Counted from the first letter of the stretch, positions 9,742 to 19,925 are shown. The stretch: DNA of 58,867 nt from an uncultured Aquimarina sp. (GCA_937958985.1 CALGLV010000004.1:1-58867), one strand, 5' to 3'. Translations and numbers: made by a program. The notes: generated from the sequence alone by a model not told the origin.

Positions 9742-9742
9742 T

Positions 9743-10003
9743 TTACTTCGCTCTTTCTATTACTTCAACTAATCTCCAACATTTAGATTTACTTAAAGGA
9801 CGAGTTTCCATAATCCTTACCGTATCTCCGATATTACAGTCGTTTGTTTCGTCGTGTGCAACATATTTCTTAGTTTTCAACACGAACTTTCCGTACATAG
9901 GGTGCTTTACTTTTTTCACCTCAGAAACCACAATGGATTTCTGCATCTTGTTACTTGTAACAACACCTACACGCTCTTTTCTTAAATTTCTTTTTTCTTC
10001 CAT
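9743..10003 (-). CDS. rpsQ: 30S ribosomal protein S17 (uS17)
   Basis: OB-fold primary rRNA-binding protein, 86 residues. Signatures are [39 protein letters not shown] and the ending [19 protein letters not shown]. It lies between rpmC and rplN as expected. Confidence 0.98.
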   Translation of the reverse strand: MEEKRNLRKERVGVVTSNKMQKSIVVSEVKKVKHPMYGKFVLKTKKYVAHDETNDCNIGDTVRIMETRPLSKSKCWRLVEVIERAK

Positions 10004-10015
10004 AATAAGGCCGAA

Positions 10016-10210
10016 TTATGCGTTAGCTTCTCTTTTAGTTAACTCAGTTGCAATTCTCGCAATAGTTTTTCTCACACTACGAATTTGTAACGGATTTTCC
10101 AACGGAGAAAGGGTATGAGCCATTTTTAACTCGGTATACGCTTTTTTCGATTTGCTAAGTTCCTCTTGCAAGTCAGCTATTGATAATCCTATAACTTCTG
10201 ATTGTTTCAT
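10016..10210 (-). CDS. rpmC: 50S ribosomal protein L29 (uL29)
   Basis: Small two-helix protein near the peptide exit, where it helps form the docking site for SRP and trigger factor. 64 residues: MKQSEVIGLSIADLQEELSK, then NPLQIRSVRKTIARIATELTKRE, which is the L29 signature. Standard place between rplP and rpsQ. Confidence 0.97.
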   Translation of the reverse strand: MKQSEVIGLSIADLQEELSKSKKAYTELKMAHTLSPLENPLQIRSVRKTIARIATELTKREANA

Positions 10211-10222
10211 TTGTCTTAAATT

Positions 10223-10642
10223 TTAAGCTTGAAAATCTCTAGCTACGATAAACTTAGTTTTAACTGGTAATTTTTGAGCTGCTAAGCGTAATGCTTCTTT
10301 TGCAGTTTCAAAAGTAACGCCAGCACATTCAAATAAAATACGTCCTGGTTTAACCACTGCCGCCCAATATTCAACAGCACCCTTACCTTTACCCATACGT
10401 ACTTCAAGAGGTTTCTTTGTAATTGGCTTGTCTGGAAAAATCATTATCCATAACGAACCTTCTCTTTTCATATGTCGAGTAGCAGCAATACGCGCAGCTT
10501 CAATTTGTCTAGCAGTTACAAAACTTGAATCTAACGATTTGATTCCGAAAGTACCGTTTGATAAAGTATGCCCTCTTTGAGCAAGACCTTTCATACGACC
10601 TTTTTGTTGTTTACGGAATTTTGTTCTTTTAGGCTGTAACAT
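10223..10642 (-). CDS. rplP: 50S ribosomal protein L16 (uL16)
   Basis: Protein at the peptidyl-transferase and A-site region. 139 residues with [19 protein letters not shown] at the start, [25 protein letters not shown] in the middle and [19 protein letters not shown], all diagnostic. Normal length and position between rpsC and rpmC. Confidence 0.98.
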   Translation of the reverse strand: MLQPKRTKFRKQQKGRMKGLAQRGHTLSNGTFGIKSLDSSFVTARQIEAARIAATRHMKREGSLWIMIFPDKPITKKPLEVRMGKGKGAVEYWAAVVKPGRILFECAGVTFETAKEALRLAAQKLPVKTKFIVARDFQA

Positions 10643-10662
10643 TGTCTAAAATTTCTTTAAAA

Positions 10663-11388
10663 TTATTTTCTACGACGTGGCTTATTGTTTCCTCCACGAC
10701 CGCCTCTGTCGTTCTTTCCTCCTTTTTGCTTAGAAAGTCCTACTAAAGGTGAAAGTTCACGTTTTCCATAAACTTCTCCTTTCATAATCCAAACTTTGAT
10801 ACCCATACGACCATAAGTAGTATGTGCCTCAACAAGAGCATAATCAATATCTGCTCTAAAAGTAGATAAAGGAATACGGCCATCTTTATAGCCTTCAGAA
10901 CGTGCCATCTCAGCACCGTTCAAACGTCCAGAAATTAACACTTTAATTCCCTCTGCATTCATACGCATTGCAGCCGCAATTGCCATTTTAATAGCACGAC
11001 GATATGAGATACGATTTTCGATTTGACGAGCAATACTTGAACCAACTAAAAAGGCATCAAGCTCCGGTCTTTTAATTTCAAAGATGTTCAATTGAACCTC
11101 TTTGTTAGTAATTTTCTTAAGCTCTTCTTTTAACTTGTCCACCTCTTGACCTCCTTTACCAATAATGATACCTGGACGAGCCGTAGTGATAGTAACGGTT
11201 ACAAGTTTAAGCGTACGCTCAATAATTACTCTAGATACACTCGCTTTAGATAAACGCGCATGGATATACTTTCTGATCTTACTATCTTCAGCTAGCTTAT
11301 CACCGTAGTCATTTCCTCCGTACCAGTTAGATTCCCATCCTCTGATTATACCAAGGCGATTTCCGATTGGATTTGTCTTTTGTCCCAT
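10663..11388 (-). CDS. rpsC: 30S ribosomal protein S3 (uS3)
   Basis: Protein at the mRNA entry channel with helicase function. 241 residues. The KH domain shows [21 protein letters not shown]; the C-terminal domain holds [31 protein letters not shown] and [16 protein letters not shown]. The tail (about 220-241) is an Arg/Gly/Lys-rich extension typical of Bacteroidota. Confidence 0.98.
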   Translation of the reverse strand: MGQKTNPIGNRLGIIRGWESNWYGGNDYGDKLAEDSKIRKYIHARLSKASVSRVIIERTLKLVTVTITTARPGIIIGKGGQEVDKLKEELKKITNKEVQLNIFEIKRPELDAFLVGSSIARQIENRISYRRAIKMAIAAAMRMNAEGIKVLISGRLNGAEMARSEGYKDGRIPLSTFRADIDYALVEAHTTYGRMGIKVWIMKGEVYGKRELSPLVGLSKQKGGKNDRGGRGGNNKPRRRK

Positions 11389-11397
11389 ACCTCTATC

Positions 11398-11805
11398 TTA
11401 ACTTTGTGTATTATTTTTTGAACCAACTACGATAGTTACGTGGTTAGAACGTTTTCTAATTCTATGTGCTCTTCCCTGTGGCGCTGGACGTAGTCTTTTC
11501 AACATTGCTCCACCATCAACACGGATTTCAGAAACGATAAGATCAGCATCTTCGATGCTAGCATCTTCGTTTTTAGATTGCCAGTTTGCCAAAGCAGACA
11601 ACAACAATTTTTCTAATTTACGAGATGCTTCTTTGGAACTAAATCTTAGGATCTGAAGTGCCTTTTCAACTTTTTCTCCACGAACTAAATCCGCTACTAA
11701 GCGCATTTTACGTGGTGACGTAGGACAGTTATTAAGCTTAGCGAAAGCAACTTGCTTTTTCTCCTCTTTAATTCTGTCTGCCATTTGTTTTTTACGAACT
11801 CCCAT
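11398..11805 (-). CDS. rplV: 50S ribosomal protein L22 (uL22)
   Basis: Protein with a long hairpin lining the exit tunnel; changes there give macrolide resistance. 135 residues, with [27 protein letters not shown] at the N-terminal helix region and the tunnel hairpin [25 protein letters not shown]. The roughly 15-residue charged N-terminal addition ([15 protein letters not shown]) is common in Bacteroidota. Confidence 0.97.
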   Translation of the reverse strand: MGVRKKQMADRIKEEKKQVAFAKLNNCPTSPRKMRLVADLVRGEKVEKALQILRFSSKEASRKLEKLLLSALANWQSKNEDASIEDADLIVSEIRVDGGAMLKRLRPAPQGRAHRIRKRSNHVTIVVGSKNNTQS

Positions 11806-11811
11806 AGCCTA

Positions 11812-12093
11812 CTATCTTTTTCCTTTATTTTTCTTATCTGTACCATGCCCTCTATAAGAACGCGTTGGTGAAAATTCTCCTAACTTATGACCTACCATAT
11901 TTTCTGTAACAAATACAGGAACAAATTGGCGACCATTGTGTACAGCTATTGTTTGACCAACAAAATCAGGACTGATCATAGATGCTCTAGACCAAGTTTT
12001 GATTACTGATTTTTTGCTAGACTCAATATTTGCTGCGACCTTCTTCTCTAACTTATAGTGAATATAAGGTCCTTTTTTTAATGAACGTGCCAT
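11812..12093 (-). CDS. rpsS: 30S ribosomal protein S19 (uS19)
   Basis: 30S head protein at the bridge to the 50S subunit. 93 residues, [19 protein letters not shown] at the start and [18 protein letters not shown] near the end are the family signatures. Gaps of three and six bases to rplB and rplV show a tightly packed operon. Confidence 0.98.
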   Translation of the reverse strand: MARSLKKGPYIHYKLEKKVAANIESSKKSVIKTWSRASMISPDFVGQTIAVHNGRQFVPVFVTENMVGHKLGEFSPTRSYRGHGTDKKNKGKR

Positions 12094-12096
12094 GTC

Positions 12097-12921
12097 TTAT
12101 TTCTTTCTACGTTCTACAATATACTTACTACTCGCTTTCGTCTTAGAACGTGTTCTATACCCTTTAGCAGGTATACCGTTTCTAGAACGAGGGTGACCTC
12201 CAGACGAACGTCCTTCACCACCACCCATTGGATGATCAACCGGGTTCATCGCTACTGGTCTTGTACGAGGACGACGACCTAACCAACGACTTCTACCAGC
12301 TTTACCACCAACTAATAATTGGTGATCACTATTTGATACAGCTCCAATAGTAGCTGAACAAGTAACTAATATCATTCTAACTTCACCTGAAGGCAACTTA
12401 ACTGTTGCGAATTTACCATCACGAGCCATTAATTGAGCAAATGAACCTGCACTACGTGCGATTACCGCTCCTTGACCTGGATGCAATTCGATACAAGAAA
12501 TAATTGTACCTAATGGTATAACACTTAACGGAAGTGTATTTCCGATTTCTGGAGTCGCTTCCGCACCAGACACTACATTTTGCCCAACTTCTAAACCGTT
12601 TTGTGCAATAATGTAACGTTTTTCGCCATCTTGATAATTCAATAATGCGATAAACGCTGTCCTGTTTGGATCGTATTCGATTGTTGCAACTGTAGCAGGA
12701 ATCCCTTGCTTGTCGCGTTTGAAATCGATAATACGGTAACGTCTCTTATGACCTCCACCTTTATAGCGGGTAGTCATTCTACCTTGACTGTTTCTACCAC
12801 CAGTACGTTTTATCGGAGCTAATAAACTTTTCTCCGGCTTATCAGTAGTTATGGCGTCAAAACCGTTAACTACTCTAAATCGCTGTCCTGGTGTGATTGG
12901 TTTTAATTTTCTTACTGACAT
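12097..12921 (-). CDS. rplB: 50S ribosomal protein L2 (uL2)
   Basis: Conserved protein next to the peptidyl-transferase centre, needed for subunit joining. 274 residues, standard length: [20 protein letters not shown] in the N-terminal half and [20 protein letters not shown] near the C-terminus are diagnostic; the essential histidine lies in the latter ([13 protein letters not shown]). Confidence 0.98.
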   Translation of the reverse strand: MSVRKLKPITPGQRFRVVNGFDAITTDKPEKSLLAPIKRTGGRNSQGRMTTRYKGGGHKRRYRIIDFKRDKQGIPATVATIEYDPNRTAFIALLNYQDGEKRYIIAQNGLEVGQNVVSGAEATPEIGNTLPLSVIPLGTIISCIELHPGQGAVIARSAGSFAQLMARDGKFATVKLPSGEVRMILVTCSATIGAVSNSDHQLLVGGKAGRSRWLGRRPRTRPVAMNPVDHPMGGGEGRSSGGHPRSRNGIPAKGYRTRSKTKASSKYIVERRKK

Positions 12922-12930
12922 CTGTTAGTC

Positions 12931-13221
12931 TTAAAGATTGCTATATAAATCAATTGTTTCACCTTCCGCCACCTGTACAATCGCTTTTTTAACAGCGTTT
13001 GTTTTACCAGTAACCATTCCTGTCTTCGTATAACGAGTACTTCGGTCTGGACGGACATTTATTGTACGAACTTTATCAACAGAAACCCCATAAGCTGCTT
13101 CCACAGCTTTTTTAATTTCTACCTTGTTCGCCTTCTTATTTACTTCAAACGTAAAGCAATTACTTGACTCACTTTGAGCAGTAGCTTTCTCTGTAATAAT
13201 AGGTTTAATTAAGATACTCAT
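12931..13221 (-). CDS. rplW: 50S ribosomal protein L23 (uL23)
   Basis: Exit-site protein that docks trigger factor and SRP. 96 residues: IKPIITEKATAQSESSNCFT at the start, then FEVNKKANKVEIKKAVEAAYGV followed by VRTINVRPDRSTR, the L23 signature. Between rplD and rplB in the usual order. Confidence 0.97.
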   Translation of the reverse strand: MSILIKPIITEKATAQSESSNCFTFEVNKKANKVEIKKAVEAAYGVSVDKVRTINVRPDRSTRYTKTGMVTGKTNAVKKAIVQVAEGETIDLYSNL

Positions 13222-13226
13222 GGTTT

Positions 13227-13856
13227 CTATTTACTTAAGTTTGTTTCTATACCTTCTACAGCACCTTCTATCAACACCACTTTATTAGCGTTTAATATTT
13301 TATAAGTACTTAATTCAGCAGTTGTAATTACTTCAGTATTCTTAAGGTTACGTGATGATAAATACACATTTTCGTTTGCCTCAGCTAAAACAAATAAAGA
13401 CTTCTTAGCATCTAATCCTAAAGATTTCAATACCGTTGCAAAGTTTTTAGTTTTCACCTCTTCAAAAGAAAAGTTTTCCAAAACCGTTACCGCACTCTCA
13501 CCAGCTTTAATAGATAAAGCAGATTTACGAGCTAAACGCTTAACGTTTTTGTTTAATTTAAAACCGTAGTTACGTGGTCTAGGACCAAAAATACGCCCAC
13601 CACCTTTAAAAACACCAGACTTAATACTACCCGCACGAGCAGTACCAGTTCCCTTTTGTTTCTTTATTTTTCTTGTACTACCAGTAATTTCTGCTCTTTC
13701 CTTAGCCTTATGCGTACCTTGTCTTTGATTAGCCAAGTATTGCTTAACATCTAAGTAAACAGCGTGATTATTTGGCTCAATAGCAAAAACAGCATCAGAA
13801 AGGTTTGCCTTTCTACCTGTTTCTTTTCCGTTGATGTCTAAAACCGCTATTTCCAT
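13227..13856 (-). CDS. rplD: 50S ribosomal protein L4 (uL4)
   Basis: Exit-tunnel protein and, in E. coli, the feedback regulator of the S10 operon. 209 residues. The extended loop KQKGTGTARAGSIKSGVFKGGGRIFGPRPRNY is conserved, followed by KLNKNVKRLARKSALSIKA. It overlaps rplC by one base. The leader in front of rplC (14474-14646) makes L4 autoregulation worth testing here. Confidence 0.97.
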   Translation of the reverse strand: MEIAVLDINGKETGRKANLSDAVFAIEPNNHAVYLDVKQYLANQRQGTHKAKERAEITGSTRKIKKQKGTGTARAGSIKSGVFKGGGRIFGPRPRNYGFKLNKNVKRLARKSALSIKAGESAVTVLENFSFEEVKTKNFATVLKSLGLDAKKSLFVLAEANENVYLSSRNLKNTEVITTAELSTYKILNANKVVLIEGAVEGIETNLSK

Positions 13857-14473
13857 TACTTCTCGATAGTTACATAAGCATTTTTATGTCCAGGTACACA
13901 CCCTTTCACTACAAGTAAGTTCTTTTCAGTAACCACTTTCAATACTTTTAAATTTTGAACTTTTACAGTATCACCACCCATTTGACCAGCCATACGCATA
14001 CCTTTGAATACTCTCGCAGGATAAGATGCAGCACCGATAGAACCTGGAGCTCTTAATCGATTATGCTGACCGTGTGTAGCTTGACCTACACCAGCAAATC
14101 CATGACGCTTTACAACTCCTTGAAAACCTTTTCCCTTAGACGTTGCCGAAACATCAACAAATTCACCTTCACTAAAGTGCTCTACAGTGATTGCATCACC
14201 TAATTTGTACTCCTCATCAAAACCCTGAAATTCGACAATTTTACGCTTCACAGAAGTACCAGCTTTCTTAAAGTGACCTTGAGCCGCTTTACTAGCATTC
14301 TTATCCGCCTTGTCATCGAAACCAAGTTGAACAGCATTATAGCCGTCAACCTCTTCAGTTCTGACTTGGGTAACAATACATGGCCCAACCTCAATAACAG
14401 TACAAGGAATATTCTTCCCTGCATCGTCAAAGATGCTAGTCATGCCAATTTTCTTACCAATTAACCCAGACAT
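13856..14473 (-). CDS. rplC: 50S ribosomal protein L3 (uL3)
   Basis: Early-assembly protein reaching the peptidyl-transferase centre. 205 residues: [19 protein letters not shown] at the start; [23 protein letters not shown] and [27 protein letters not shown] are diagnostic. It is the first gene after the structured 228-base gap that follows rpsJ, so the long S10/spc/alpha transcript may begin here. Confidence 0.98.
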   Translation of the reverse strand: MSGLIGKKIGMTSIFDDAGKNIPCTVIEVGPCIVTQVRTEEVDGYNAVQLGFDDKADKNASKAAQGHFKKAGTSVKRKIVEFQGFDEEYKLGDAITVEHFSEGEFVDVSATSKGKGFQGVVKRHGFAGVGQATHGQHNRLRAPGSIGAASYPARVFKGMRMAGQMGGDTVKVQNLKVLKVVTEKNLLVVKGCVPGHKNAYVTIEK

Positions 14474-14499
14474 TGTTTATTAATTAAATTATTATTACT

Positions 14500-14536
14500 A
14501 AAAAAATTCAGAGCCGAAAAATACCCCGGCTCTGAA
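14500..14536 (-). terminator. Attenuator-like terminator in the rplC leader
   Basis: A perfect 10-bp stem TTCAGAGCCG/CGGCTCTGAA (14507-14516 and 14527-14536) is followed on the minus strand by seven T (with one A after). It ends 27 bases before the rplC ATG and lies inside the rpsJ-rplC gap, downstream of a strong promoter match. Full termination here would shut off about 28 essential genes, so conditional read-through is more likely. Confidence 0.7.
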
Positions 14537-14556
14537 TGTATTTTTTAACCGTTTTT

Positions 14557-14606
14557 CCTTCGCCCGCAGCGGAAGGACATGTAAATCCTTAAGTATCTAA
14601 GGATTT
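14557..14606 (-). promoter_or_regulatory. Two stacked hairpins in the rplC leader
   Basis: Two further stems precede the terminator in the same leader. One is AAATCCTTA/TAAGGATTT (arms 14583-14591 and 14598-14606, nine perfect pairs); the other is CCTTCGC/GCGGAAGG (14557-14576) with one bulge and a short GC-rich loop. Three ordered hairpins in about 100 bases resemble r-protein leaders that sense an excess of a ribosomal protein. No family assignment is made. Confidence 0.5.
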
Positions 14607-14615
14607 TAGCGAATG

Positions 14616-14646
14616 CAAAAGTAGTGAATATATTCGAAACTCCCAA
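14616..14646 (-). promoter_or_regulatory. Strong Bacteroidota promoter upstream of rplC
   Basis: On the minus strand TTG (14646-14644), 20 bases, then TACTTTTG (14623-14616) matches the -33/-7 consensus exactly. Transcription would start near 14610, giving a leader of roughly 135 bases that contains all three hairpins. Confidence 0.7.
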
Positions 14647-14701
14647 ATTTTAATAATTTGAGGGATTTCTAATATAAACTTATACTTTCAAATTCTATGA
14701 A

Positions 14702-15007
14702 TTAGACTTTAATTTCTACTTCAACACCACTTGGCAACTCCAACTTCATTAAAGCGTCGATAGTTTTTGATGATGAACTATAAATATCTAATAATCTTTT
14801 GAACGAACTTAATTGAAACTGCTCACGAGATTTTTTATTTACGTGCGGAGATCTTAATACCGTAAAGATTTTTTTATGTGTTGGCAATGGAATTGGACCT
14901 GTTACTACAGCACCAGTACTTTTTACCGTCTTAACAATCTTTTCAGCAGATTTATCTACCAAGTTATGATCGTAAGATTTTAATTTGATTCTTATTTTTT
15001 GACTCAT
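14702..15007 (-). CDS. rpsJ: 30S ribosomal protein S10 (uS10) / transcription factor NusE
   Basis: 30S head protein that also acts as NusE in antitermination. 101 residues: [20 protein letters not shown], then [34 protein letters not shown] and the ending [11 protein letters not shown]. It follows fusA by 17 bases, so here it belongs to the str operon; a promoter and terminator separate it from rplC. Confidence 0.98.
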   Translation of the reverse strand: MSQKIRIKLKSYDHNLVDKSAEKIVKTVKSTGAVVTGPIPLPTHKKIFTVLRSPHVNKKSREQFQLSSFKRLLDIYSSSSKTIDALMKLELPSGVEVEIKV

Positions 15008-15024
15008 GTTCTTGACTTTAAAGA

Positions 15025-17145
15025 TTATTCTCCTTTAGCAGCTTTAATTACTTCCTCAGAGATGTTAGATGGAGTTTCAGCGTAGTGAGAAAATTCCATA
15101 GTAGATGTTGCTCTACCAGAAGATAGGGTTCTTAATGTGGTTACATAACCAAACATTTCAGATAAAGGCACAGTAGCTTTCACTGTTTTTGCACCCGCTC
15201 TATCACCCATATCACTAACTTGACCTCTACGACGATTTAAATCACCTACTATATCACCCATGTTTTCTTCTGGAGTAATTACCTCCAATTTCATTATAGG
15301 CTCCATAATCACTGCCTTAGCAGCTTTTGCAGAGTTCTTAAATCCTAACTTTGCAGCTAATTCGAAAGATAATTGATCCGAATCGACATCATGATAAGAT
15401 CCGTCTCTTAATGTCACTTTCATAGAATCAACCTCATAACCTGCCAATGGACCATTTACCATTGCCATTTTAAATCCTTTTTCAATAGATGGAATAAATT
15501 CCTTAGGAACATTACCACCCTTGATTACAGACTCAAACTGAAGCCCTACAACACCCTCGTCCGCAGGCTCAATAGTAAATACGATATCTGCGAATTTACC
15601 ACGACCACCAGATTGCTTTTTATAAGTTTCACGGTGCTCTGCCGACTGAGTAATTGCCTCTTTATATTCCACCTGAGGTTGCCCTTGATTAACCTCAACT
15701 TTAAATTCACGCTTTAAACGATCAACAATCACATCTAAGTGAAGCTCACCCATACCAGAAATAATAGTCTGACCTGAAGCCTCGTCTGAACGTACTGTAA
15801 ATGTAGGATCTTCTTCAGCTAATTTAGCTAAACCAATACCTAATTTATCAACATCAGCTTTTGTTTTAGGCTCAATTGCAATACCAATTACTGGATCAGG
15901 AAAGTCCATAGATTCCAGAACAATTGGGTGCTCTTGAGAAGAAAGTGTATCTCCTGTTTTGATGGATTTAAATCCTACAGCAGCACCGATATCACCAGCT
16001 TCAATAAAATCAATTGCATTTTGCTTATTAGCATGCATTTGGTAAATACGAGAAATACGTTCTTTTTTACCAGAACGATTATTCAACACATAAGAACCAG
16101 CATCTAAACGACCAGAGTATGCACGGAAAAATGCTAAACGACCTACGAAAGGATCAGTAGCAATTTTAAATGCTAAAGCAGCGAACGGCTCCTTTACATC
16201 AGGCTTACGTAATTCTTCTTTATCAGTATCAGGATTCATCCCTAAAATACCTTCCTTATCCATAGGAGAAGGCAAATAACGACAAACAGCATCTAATAAG
16301 AACTGTACCCCTTTGTTTTTAAAGGCAGAACCACAAATCATAGGAATAATAGCCATATCCATTACAGCAGCCCTAAGCGCAGTATGCACTTCCTCTTCTG
16401 TAATTGAATCTTCATCTTCCATGAATTTTTCTAAAAGATTCTCGTCGTAACCAGCAACTTCCTCTATTAAAAGCGCACGATATTTACGAGCTTCTTCCTT
16501 CATATCCTCAGGAATATCTACAATATCAAATGTAGCTCCTTGAGTTGCATCATGCCATACAATAGCACGGTTTTTAACCAAATCTATAACACCTTTAAAA
16601 TCCTCTTCATCACCAATGTTTAAAACAATTGGCACTGCGTTAGATTTCAACATACTTTTTACTTGCCCACAAACTTTCAAAAAGTCTGAACCTTGACGGT
16701 CCATTTTGTTCACAAAACCAATACGTGGCACTTTATAGTTATCCGCAAGTCTCCAGTTAGTTTCAGACTGTGGCTCAACACCATCAACTGCACTAAACAA
16801 GAAAACCAAACCATCCAATACACGTAATGATCTATTTACCTCTACAGTAAAATCAACGTGACCTGGAGTATCAATAATATTAAAATGGTAACCTTTAGTA
16901 TCAGGAGTAGCTTCTCCATTTTCTATAGGGAAACTCCACTCACATGTAGTTGCAGCAGAAGTAATCGTGATTCCACGCTCCTGCTCTTGCTCCATCCAGT
17001 CCATAGTTGCTGCACCATCATGTACTTCTCCAATTTTATGAGAAACACCAGTGTAGTAAAGAATACGTTCCGTGGTTGTTGTCTTACCAGCATCAATGTG
17101 AGCGGCAATACCAATATTTCTAGTAAATTTAAGATCTCTAGCCAT
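15025..17145 (-). CDS. fusA: Elongation factor G
   Basis: GTPase that moves tRNA and mRNA through the ribosome. 706 residues. G1 [19 protein letters not shown] (15-33), the effector stretch [11 protein letters not shown]3 DTPGHVDF and G4 NKMDR are all present; domain IV shows [26 protein letters not shown] and the C-terminus [15 protein letters not shown]. Position rpsL-rpsG-fusA-rpsJ is typical, but no tuf gene is in the window. Confidence 0.98.
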   Translation of the reverse strand: MARDLKFTRNIGIAAHIDAGKTTTTERILYYTGVSHKIGEVHDGAATMDWMEQEQERGITITSAATTCEWSFPIENGEATPDTKGYHFNIIDTPGHVDFTVEVNRSLRVLDGLVFLFSAVDGVEPQSETNWRLADNYKVPRIGFVNKMDRQGSDFLKVCGQVKSMLKSNAVPIVLNIGDEEDFKGVIDLVKNRAIVWHDATQGATFDIVDIPEDMKEEARKYRALLIEEVAGYDENLLEKFMEDEDSITEEEVHTALRAAVMDMAIIPMICGSAFKNKGVQFLLDAVCRYLPSPMDKEGILGMNPDTDKEELRKPDVKEPFAALAFKIATDPFVGRLAFFRAYSGRLDAGSYVLNNRSGKKERISRIYQMHANKQNAIDFIEAGDIGAAVGFKSIKTGDTLSSQEHPIVLESMDFPDPVIGIAIEPKTKADVDKLGIGLAKLAEEDPTFTVRSDEASGQTIISGMGELHLDVIVDRLKREFKVEVNQGQPQVEYKEAITQSAEHRETYKKQSGGRGKFADIVFTIEPADEGVVGLQFESVIKGGNVPKEFIPSIEKGFKMAMVNGPLAGYEVDSMKVTLRDGSYHDVDSDQLSFELAAKLGFKNSAKAAKAVIMEPIMKLEVITPEENMGDIVGDLNRRRGQVSDMGDRAGAKTVKATVPLSEMFGYVTTLRTLSSGRATSTMEFSHYAETPSNISEEVIKAAKGE

Positions 17146-17150
17146 TATAA

Positions 17151-17627
17151 TTATATTCTAAAGTGTGAGAATGCTTTGTTTGCTTCCGCCATCTTGTGCG
17201 TATCTACTTTTTTCTTAACAGCAGCACCTTCTTCTTTAGCAGCAGCTAAAACTTCAGAAGCTAATTTAGTAGCCATAGATTTTTCATTACGCTTACGAGC
17301 AAATAAAATTAACCACTTCATAGCAGTTGAAATTTTACGATCTGGACGTATTGGGTGAGGAATTTGAAATGTAGCTCCACCAACTCGGCGGCTACGAACT
17401 TCAACGTGAGGCATTACATTTGATAATGCTTCTTTCCAAATCTCTAAAGCTGTTTTTTCGTCATCTTGTTTCTTTTCTTCTACAATATCAATTGCATCGT
17501 AAAAGATTTTAAAAGCTGTCGACTTCTTTCCGTCCCACATCATCATGTTCACGAAACGTGTTACTAACTGATCGTTAAAACGAGGATCTGGAAGTATCGG
17601 TCTTTTTTTCGCCTTTCTTTTTCTCAT
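17151..17627 (-). CDS. rpsG: 30S ribosomal protein S7 (uS7)
   Basis: Assembly-initiating 30S head protein and, in E. coli, the feedback regulator of the str operon. 158 residues: [20 protein letters not shown] at the start, [21 protein letters not shown] in the middle and [17 protein letters not shown]. Spacing to fusA is five bases. Confidence 0.98.
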   Translation of the reverse strand: MRKRKAKKRPILPDPRFNDQLVTRFVNMMMWDGKKSTAFKIFYDAIDIVEEKKQDDEKTALEIWKEALSNVMPHVEVRSRRVGGATFQIPHPIRPDRKISTAMKWLILFARKRNEKSMATKLASEVLAAAKEEGAAVKKKVDTHKMAEANKAFSHFRI

Positions 17628-17694
17628 GTCTTTGTTAAAATTTTGTTCTTGGTCTTTGCGCTATGCTTGAGACTCAAAAAAATTAATTAAATTT

Positions 17695-18069
17695 TTACTT
17701 CTTAGGGCGTTTTGCTCCGTACTTAGATCTACGTTGTGTTCTACCTGCTACCCCTGCGGTATCAAGTGCACCACGAACGATGTGATATCTAACTCCTGGC
17801 AAATCTTTCACCCTTCCACCTCTAACTAATACTATCGAGTGCTCTTGAAGATTGTGTCCTTCCCCGCCGATGTACGCATTCACCTCTTTACCGTTAGTTA
17901 ATCTAACACGCGCTACTTTTCGCATAGCTGAGTTAGGTTTCTTTGGTGTAGTGGTGTAAACACGAGTACATACGCCGCGTCTCTGTGGACATGAATCCAA
18001 GGCAGCCGATTTACTCTTCTTAGTTATTTTGGCTCTTCCTTTTCGTACTAATTGTGAAATTGTTGGCAT
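17695..18069 (-). CDS. rpsL: 30S ribosomal protein S12 (uS12)
   Basis: Decoding-centre protein, 124 residues when started at the ATG at 18069 ([12 protein letters not shown]), which is the standard length. The frame stays open upstream to 18180, but the promoter lies inside that extension, so the longer form is rejected. [19 protein letters not shown] holds the lysine whose change gives streptomycin resistance, unaltered; [17 protein letters not shown] is also intact. First gene of the str operon. Confidence 0.98.
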   Translation of the reverse strand: MPTISQLVRKGRAKITKKSKSAALDSCPQRRGVCTRVYTTTPKKPNSAMRKVARVRLTNGKEVNAYIGGEGHNLQEHSIVLVRGGRVKDLPGVRYHIVRGALDTAGVAGRTQRRSKYGAKRPKK

Positions 18070-18122
18070 AATTGCTTTACACTGATTAATAAATTTGTTT
18101 AAAAATTCCCCTTTAGGGCTTG

Positions 18123-18152
18123 CAAAAGTATAAAACTTTTTACCCAATTCAA
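18123..18152 (-). promoter_or_regulatory. Strong Bacteroidota promoter of the str operon
   Basis: Minus-strand TTG (18152-18150), 19 bases, TACTTTTG (18130-18123): a perfect consensus. Start of transcription is expected near 18116, giving a leader of about 47 bases before rpsL that includes a short CCCTaaAGGG hairpin. Confidence 0.75.
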
Positions 18153-18164
18153 ATATTAATACAC

Positions 18165-18172
18165 TAATTTTG
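18165..18172 (+). promoter_or_regulatory. Possible -7 element for the Omp85-like gene
   Basis: TAATTTTG on the plus strand fits TAnnTTTG and lies 44 bases before the ATG at 18216, back to back with the str promoter. No TTG at the right distance, so confidence is low. Confidence 0.3.
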
Positions 18173-18215
18173 AATAACAAAGCAAAACACTTTCCTAAAA
18201 TCTGTTGTTTTTCTT

Positions 18216-19925
18216 ATGATAAAATATAAAATTTGTTTTCTTAGTTACCTTATAGCCGCCCTGTTAATGGGGGGCTCTGTTGGTATTTATAGCCAAGAAA
18301 ATACTCCTACACTCTATTTAATTGCTTCTGATATTTCAAAAAAAAAGATTGACACTTTAACATTTAACAATTACAACGAAATAGAGCTACACATTAATGA
18401 AGCCACATTGCAAACTCATCAGAATGGCTTTTTATCGTCTTATTTTTCTTCTCCAAAAAAAATTAACGATTCTACATTTACTTCTGATCTCGTTAAAAAT
18501 AAAAAAACCACCTTTATACGTATCAATAATTGGAACAAGCTTCCGAAAAACATTCAAAAAAAAACCTCCTTATTAAAAGCAAAAAAAAAGAACCTATTCA
18601 AAATAGAACAAGTTGCTGCTTTAATGACTACCATAAATCAAGAATACTCTAATAACGGAGATCCTTTTAGTAGTGTTCAGTTTAAAAATTTAAAACAAAA
18701 AAAAGACACTCTTTTTGCAGATTTAAATATTATAGGTAAACAAAAGAGAACTATTGACAGCTTAGTTATTAAGGGATATCCTAAATTCCCTTTAAGCTTT
18801 TTGAAGTATTATAGCAATTTACAAAAAGGCATTCTTTTTAATCGCAAAAAAGTTCGAACACAAACTGAATTATTAAACAGCCTTCCTTTTGCCAGCAATA
18901 CACGTGCTGCAGAAGTACTATTTAACCCCGAACAGACTGTATTGTATTTATACTTACAAAAAAAGACCGCTAATAATTTTGATGGCTTTTTAGGCTTCTC
19001 AACAGAAGAAGAAAGTGGCAGTTTGGTACTAGACGGATACATTAATCTAAATTTAATAAACAACTTAAATTTTGGAGAAGAAATTGCCCTTACTTACAAA
19101 AGTGATTCTGAAGAACAGCAATTATTTAAACTAAATACTAAACTCCCCTATATTTTCAACCTTCCGCTTAGCTTAGAGGCTGGGTTAGAAATTTTCCGTC
19201 AGAAAGATCAATTTTCATCAACCGAACAAAAAATAGGTTTTAGCTATGCTTTTTCCCAAAAACTAGAAACCCTTATTGGCTATAAAAAAATTGAATCCGC
19301 AGACCTTAATGAAAATGAAAATCTTGTTAGCATTAACCAAAACTTTGATGCTACTTTCGCAAACTCCGAAACTCGATATACTATAAGGCAAGCTTCTTCG
19401 TTATTCCCCTACAAAACTCAATTAATTTTCAATGGAGAAATTGGAAATCGAAAACAAGGTGATGTTAATCAATTTAAAATAGGCTTGAGTATTCAGCAGA
19501 TTTTTAAGCTAAACCAAAGAAACAGTATTTACATCGCCAATAACGCGCAGCTTTTCCAATCGAACAATTACCTAGCTAACGAATTATACCGACTAGGAGG
19601 AATTCTATCGATAAGAGGTTTTGAAGAGAATAGTTTACGCGCTTCTTTATTTAATGTACTGAATACCGAATACCGTTTTCAATTGAATAAAACAATTTAC
19701 ATACACTCGATAATCGATTTCGCTTTTATAGACAATCAATCTTTTAGAACCGCAAATGCTATAGAAAAGGTAGGAAGCGAAAATCTTTCTAGTTTTGGCG
19801 TAGGTTTTGGAATGCTTACTAAAGCAGGCTTGTTCAAACTTAACTACGCCAATGGCAGAAGTTCTTCTATTCCTTTTGAATTCAGCAATTCAAAAATACA
19901 CATTAGCTTAACTGCTTTTTTCTAA
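18216..19925 (+). CDS. Omp85-family outer-membrane protein (BamA/TamA-like)
   Basis: 569 residues. A hydrophobic N-terminus to about residue 26 (LLMGGSVGIYSQ) looks like a signal peptide. Around residues 170-250 one POTRA-like unit can be read (DLNIIGKQKRTIDSLVIKGY ... LYLYLQ), followed by a C-terminal region rich in alternating beta-strand patterns that ends in TAFF with a terminal aromatic residue. GGILSIRGF at about 461-469 is the conserved loop-6 V/IRGF motif of Omp85 barrels. It is too short for BamA (which has five POTRA domains) and lacks the usual BamA context, so it is more likely a BamA/TamA/FhaC-like paralogue for secretion or insertion of particular proteins. Residues 30-170 match nothing I know. 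Confidence 0.75.
   Translation: MIKYKICFLSYLIAALLMGGSVGIYSQENTPTLYLIASDISKKKIDTLTFNNYNEIELHINEATLQTHQNGFLSSYFSSPKKINDSTFTSDLVKNKKTTFIRINNWNKLPKNIQKKTSLLKAKKKNLFKIEQVAALMTTINQEYSNNGDPFSSVQFKNLKQKKDTLFADLNIIGKQKRTIDSLVIKGYPKFPLSFLKYYSNLQKGILFNRKKVRTQTELLNSLPFASNTRAAEVLFNPEQTVLYLYLQKKTANNFDGFLGFSTEEESGSLVLDGYINLNLINNLNFGEEIALTYKSDSEEQQLFKLNTKLPYIFNLPLSLEAGLEIFRQKDQFSSTEQKIGFSYAFSQKLETLIGYKKIESADLNENENLVSINQNFDATFANSETRYTIRQASSLFPYKTQLIFNGEIGNRKQGDVNQFKIGLSIQQIFKLNQRNSIYIANNAQLFQSNNYLANELYRLGGILSIRGFEENSLRASLFNVLNTEYRFQLNKTIYIHSIIDFAFIDNQSFRTANAIEKVGSENLSSFGVGFGMLTKAGLFKLNYANGRSSSIPFEFSNSKIHISLTAFF

Noticed and set aside
14248..14430. Frame of 60 codons within rplC on the same strand
   Set aside because: Out-of-frame overlap with a complete L3 protein; no sign of a frameshift in rplC itself.
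14641..14701. Hairpin CAAATT/AATTTG after rpsJ as terminator of the str operon
   Set aside because: Only six firm A/T-rich pairs and no T-run; it also overlaps the -33 element of the rplC promoter.
16858..17358. Plus-strand open frame of 166 codons opposite fusA and rpsG
   Set aside because: It lies wholly antisense to two essential genes and has no recognisable domain. It is a shadow of the AT-rich coding strand.
18070..18180. N-terminal extension of rpsL by 37 codons
   Set aside because: The promoter consensus lies inside the extension and S12 has its exact normal length from the ATG at 18069.
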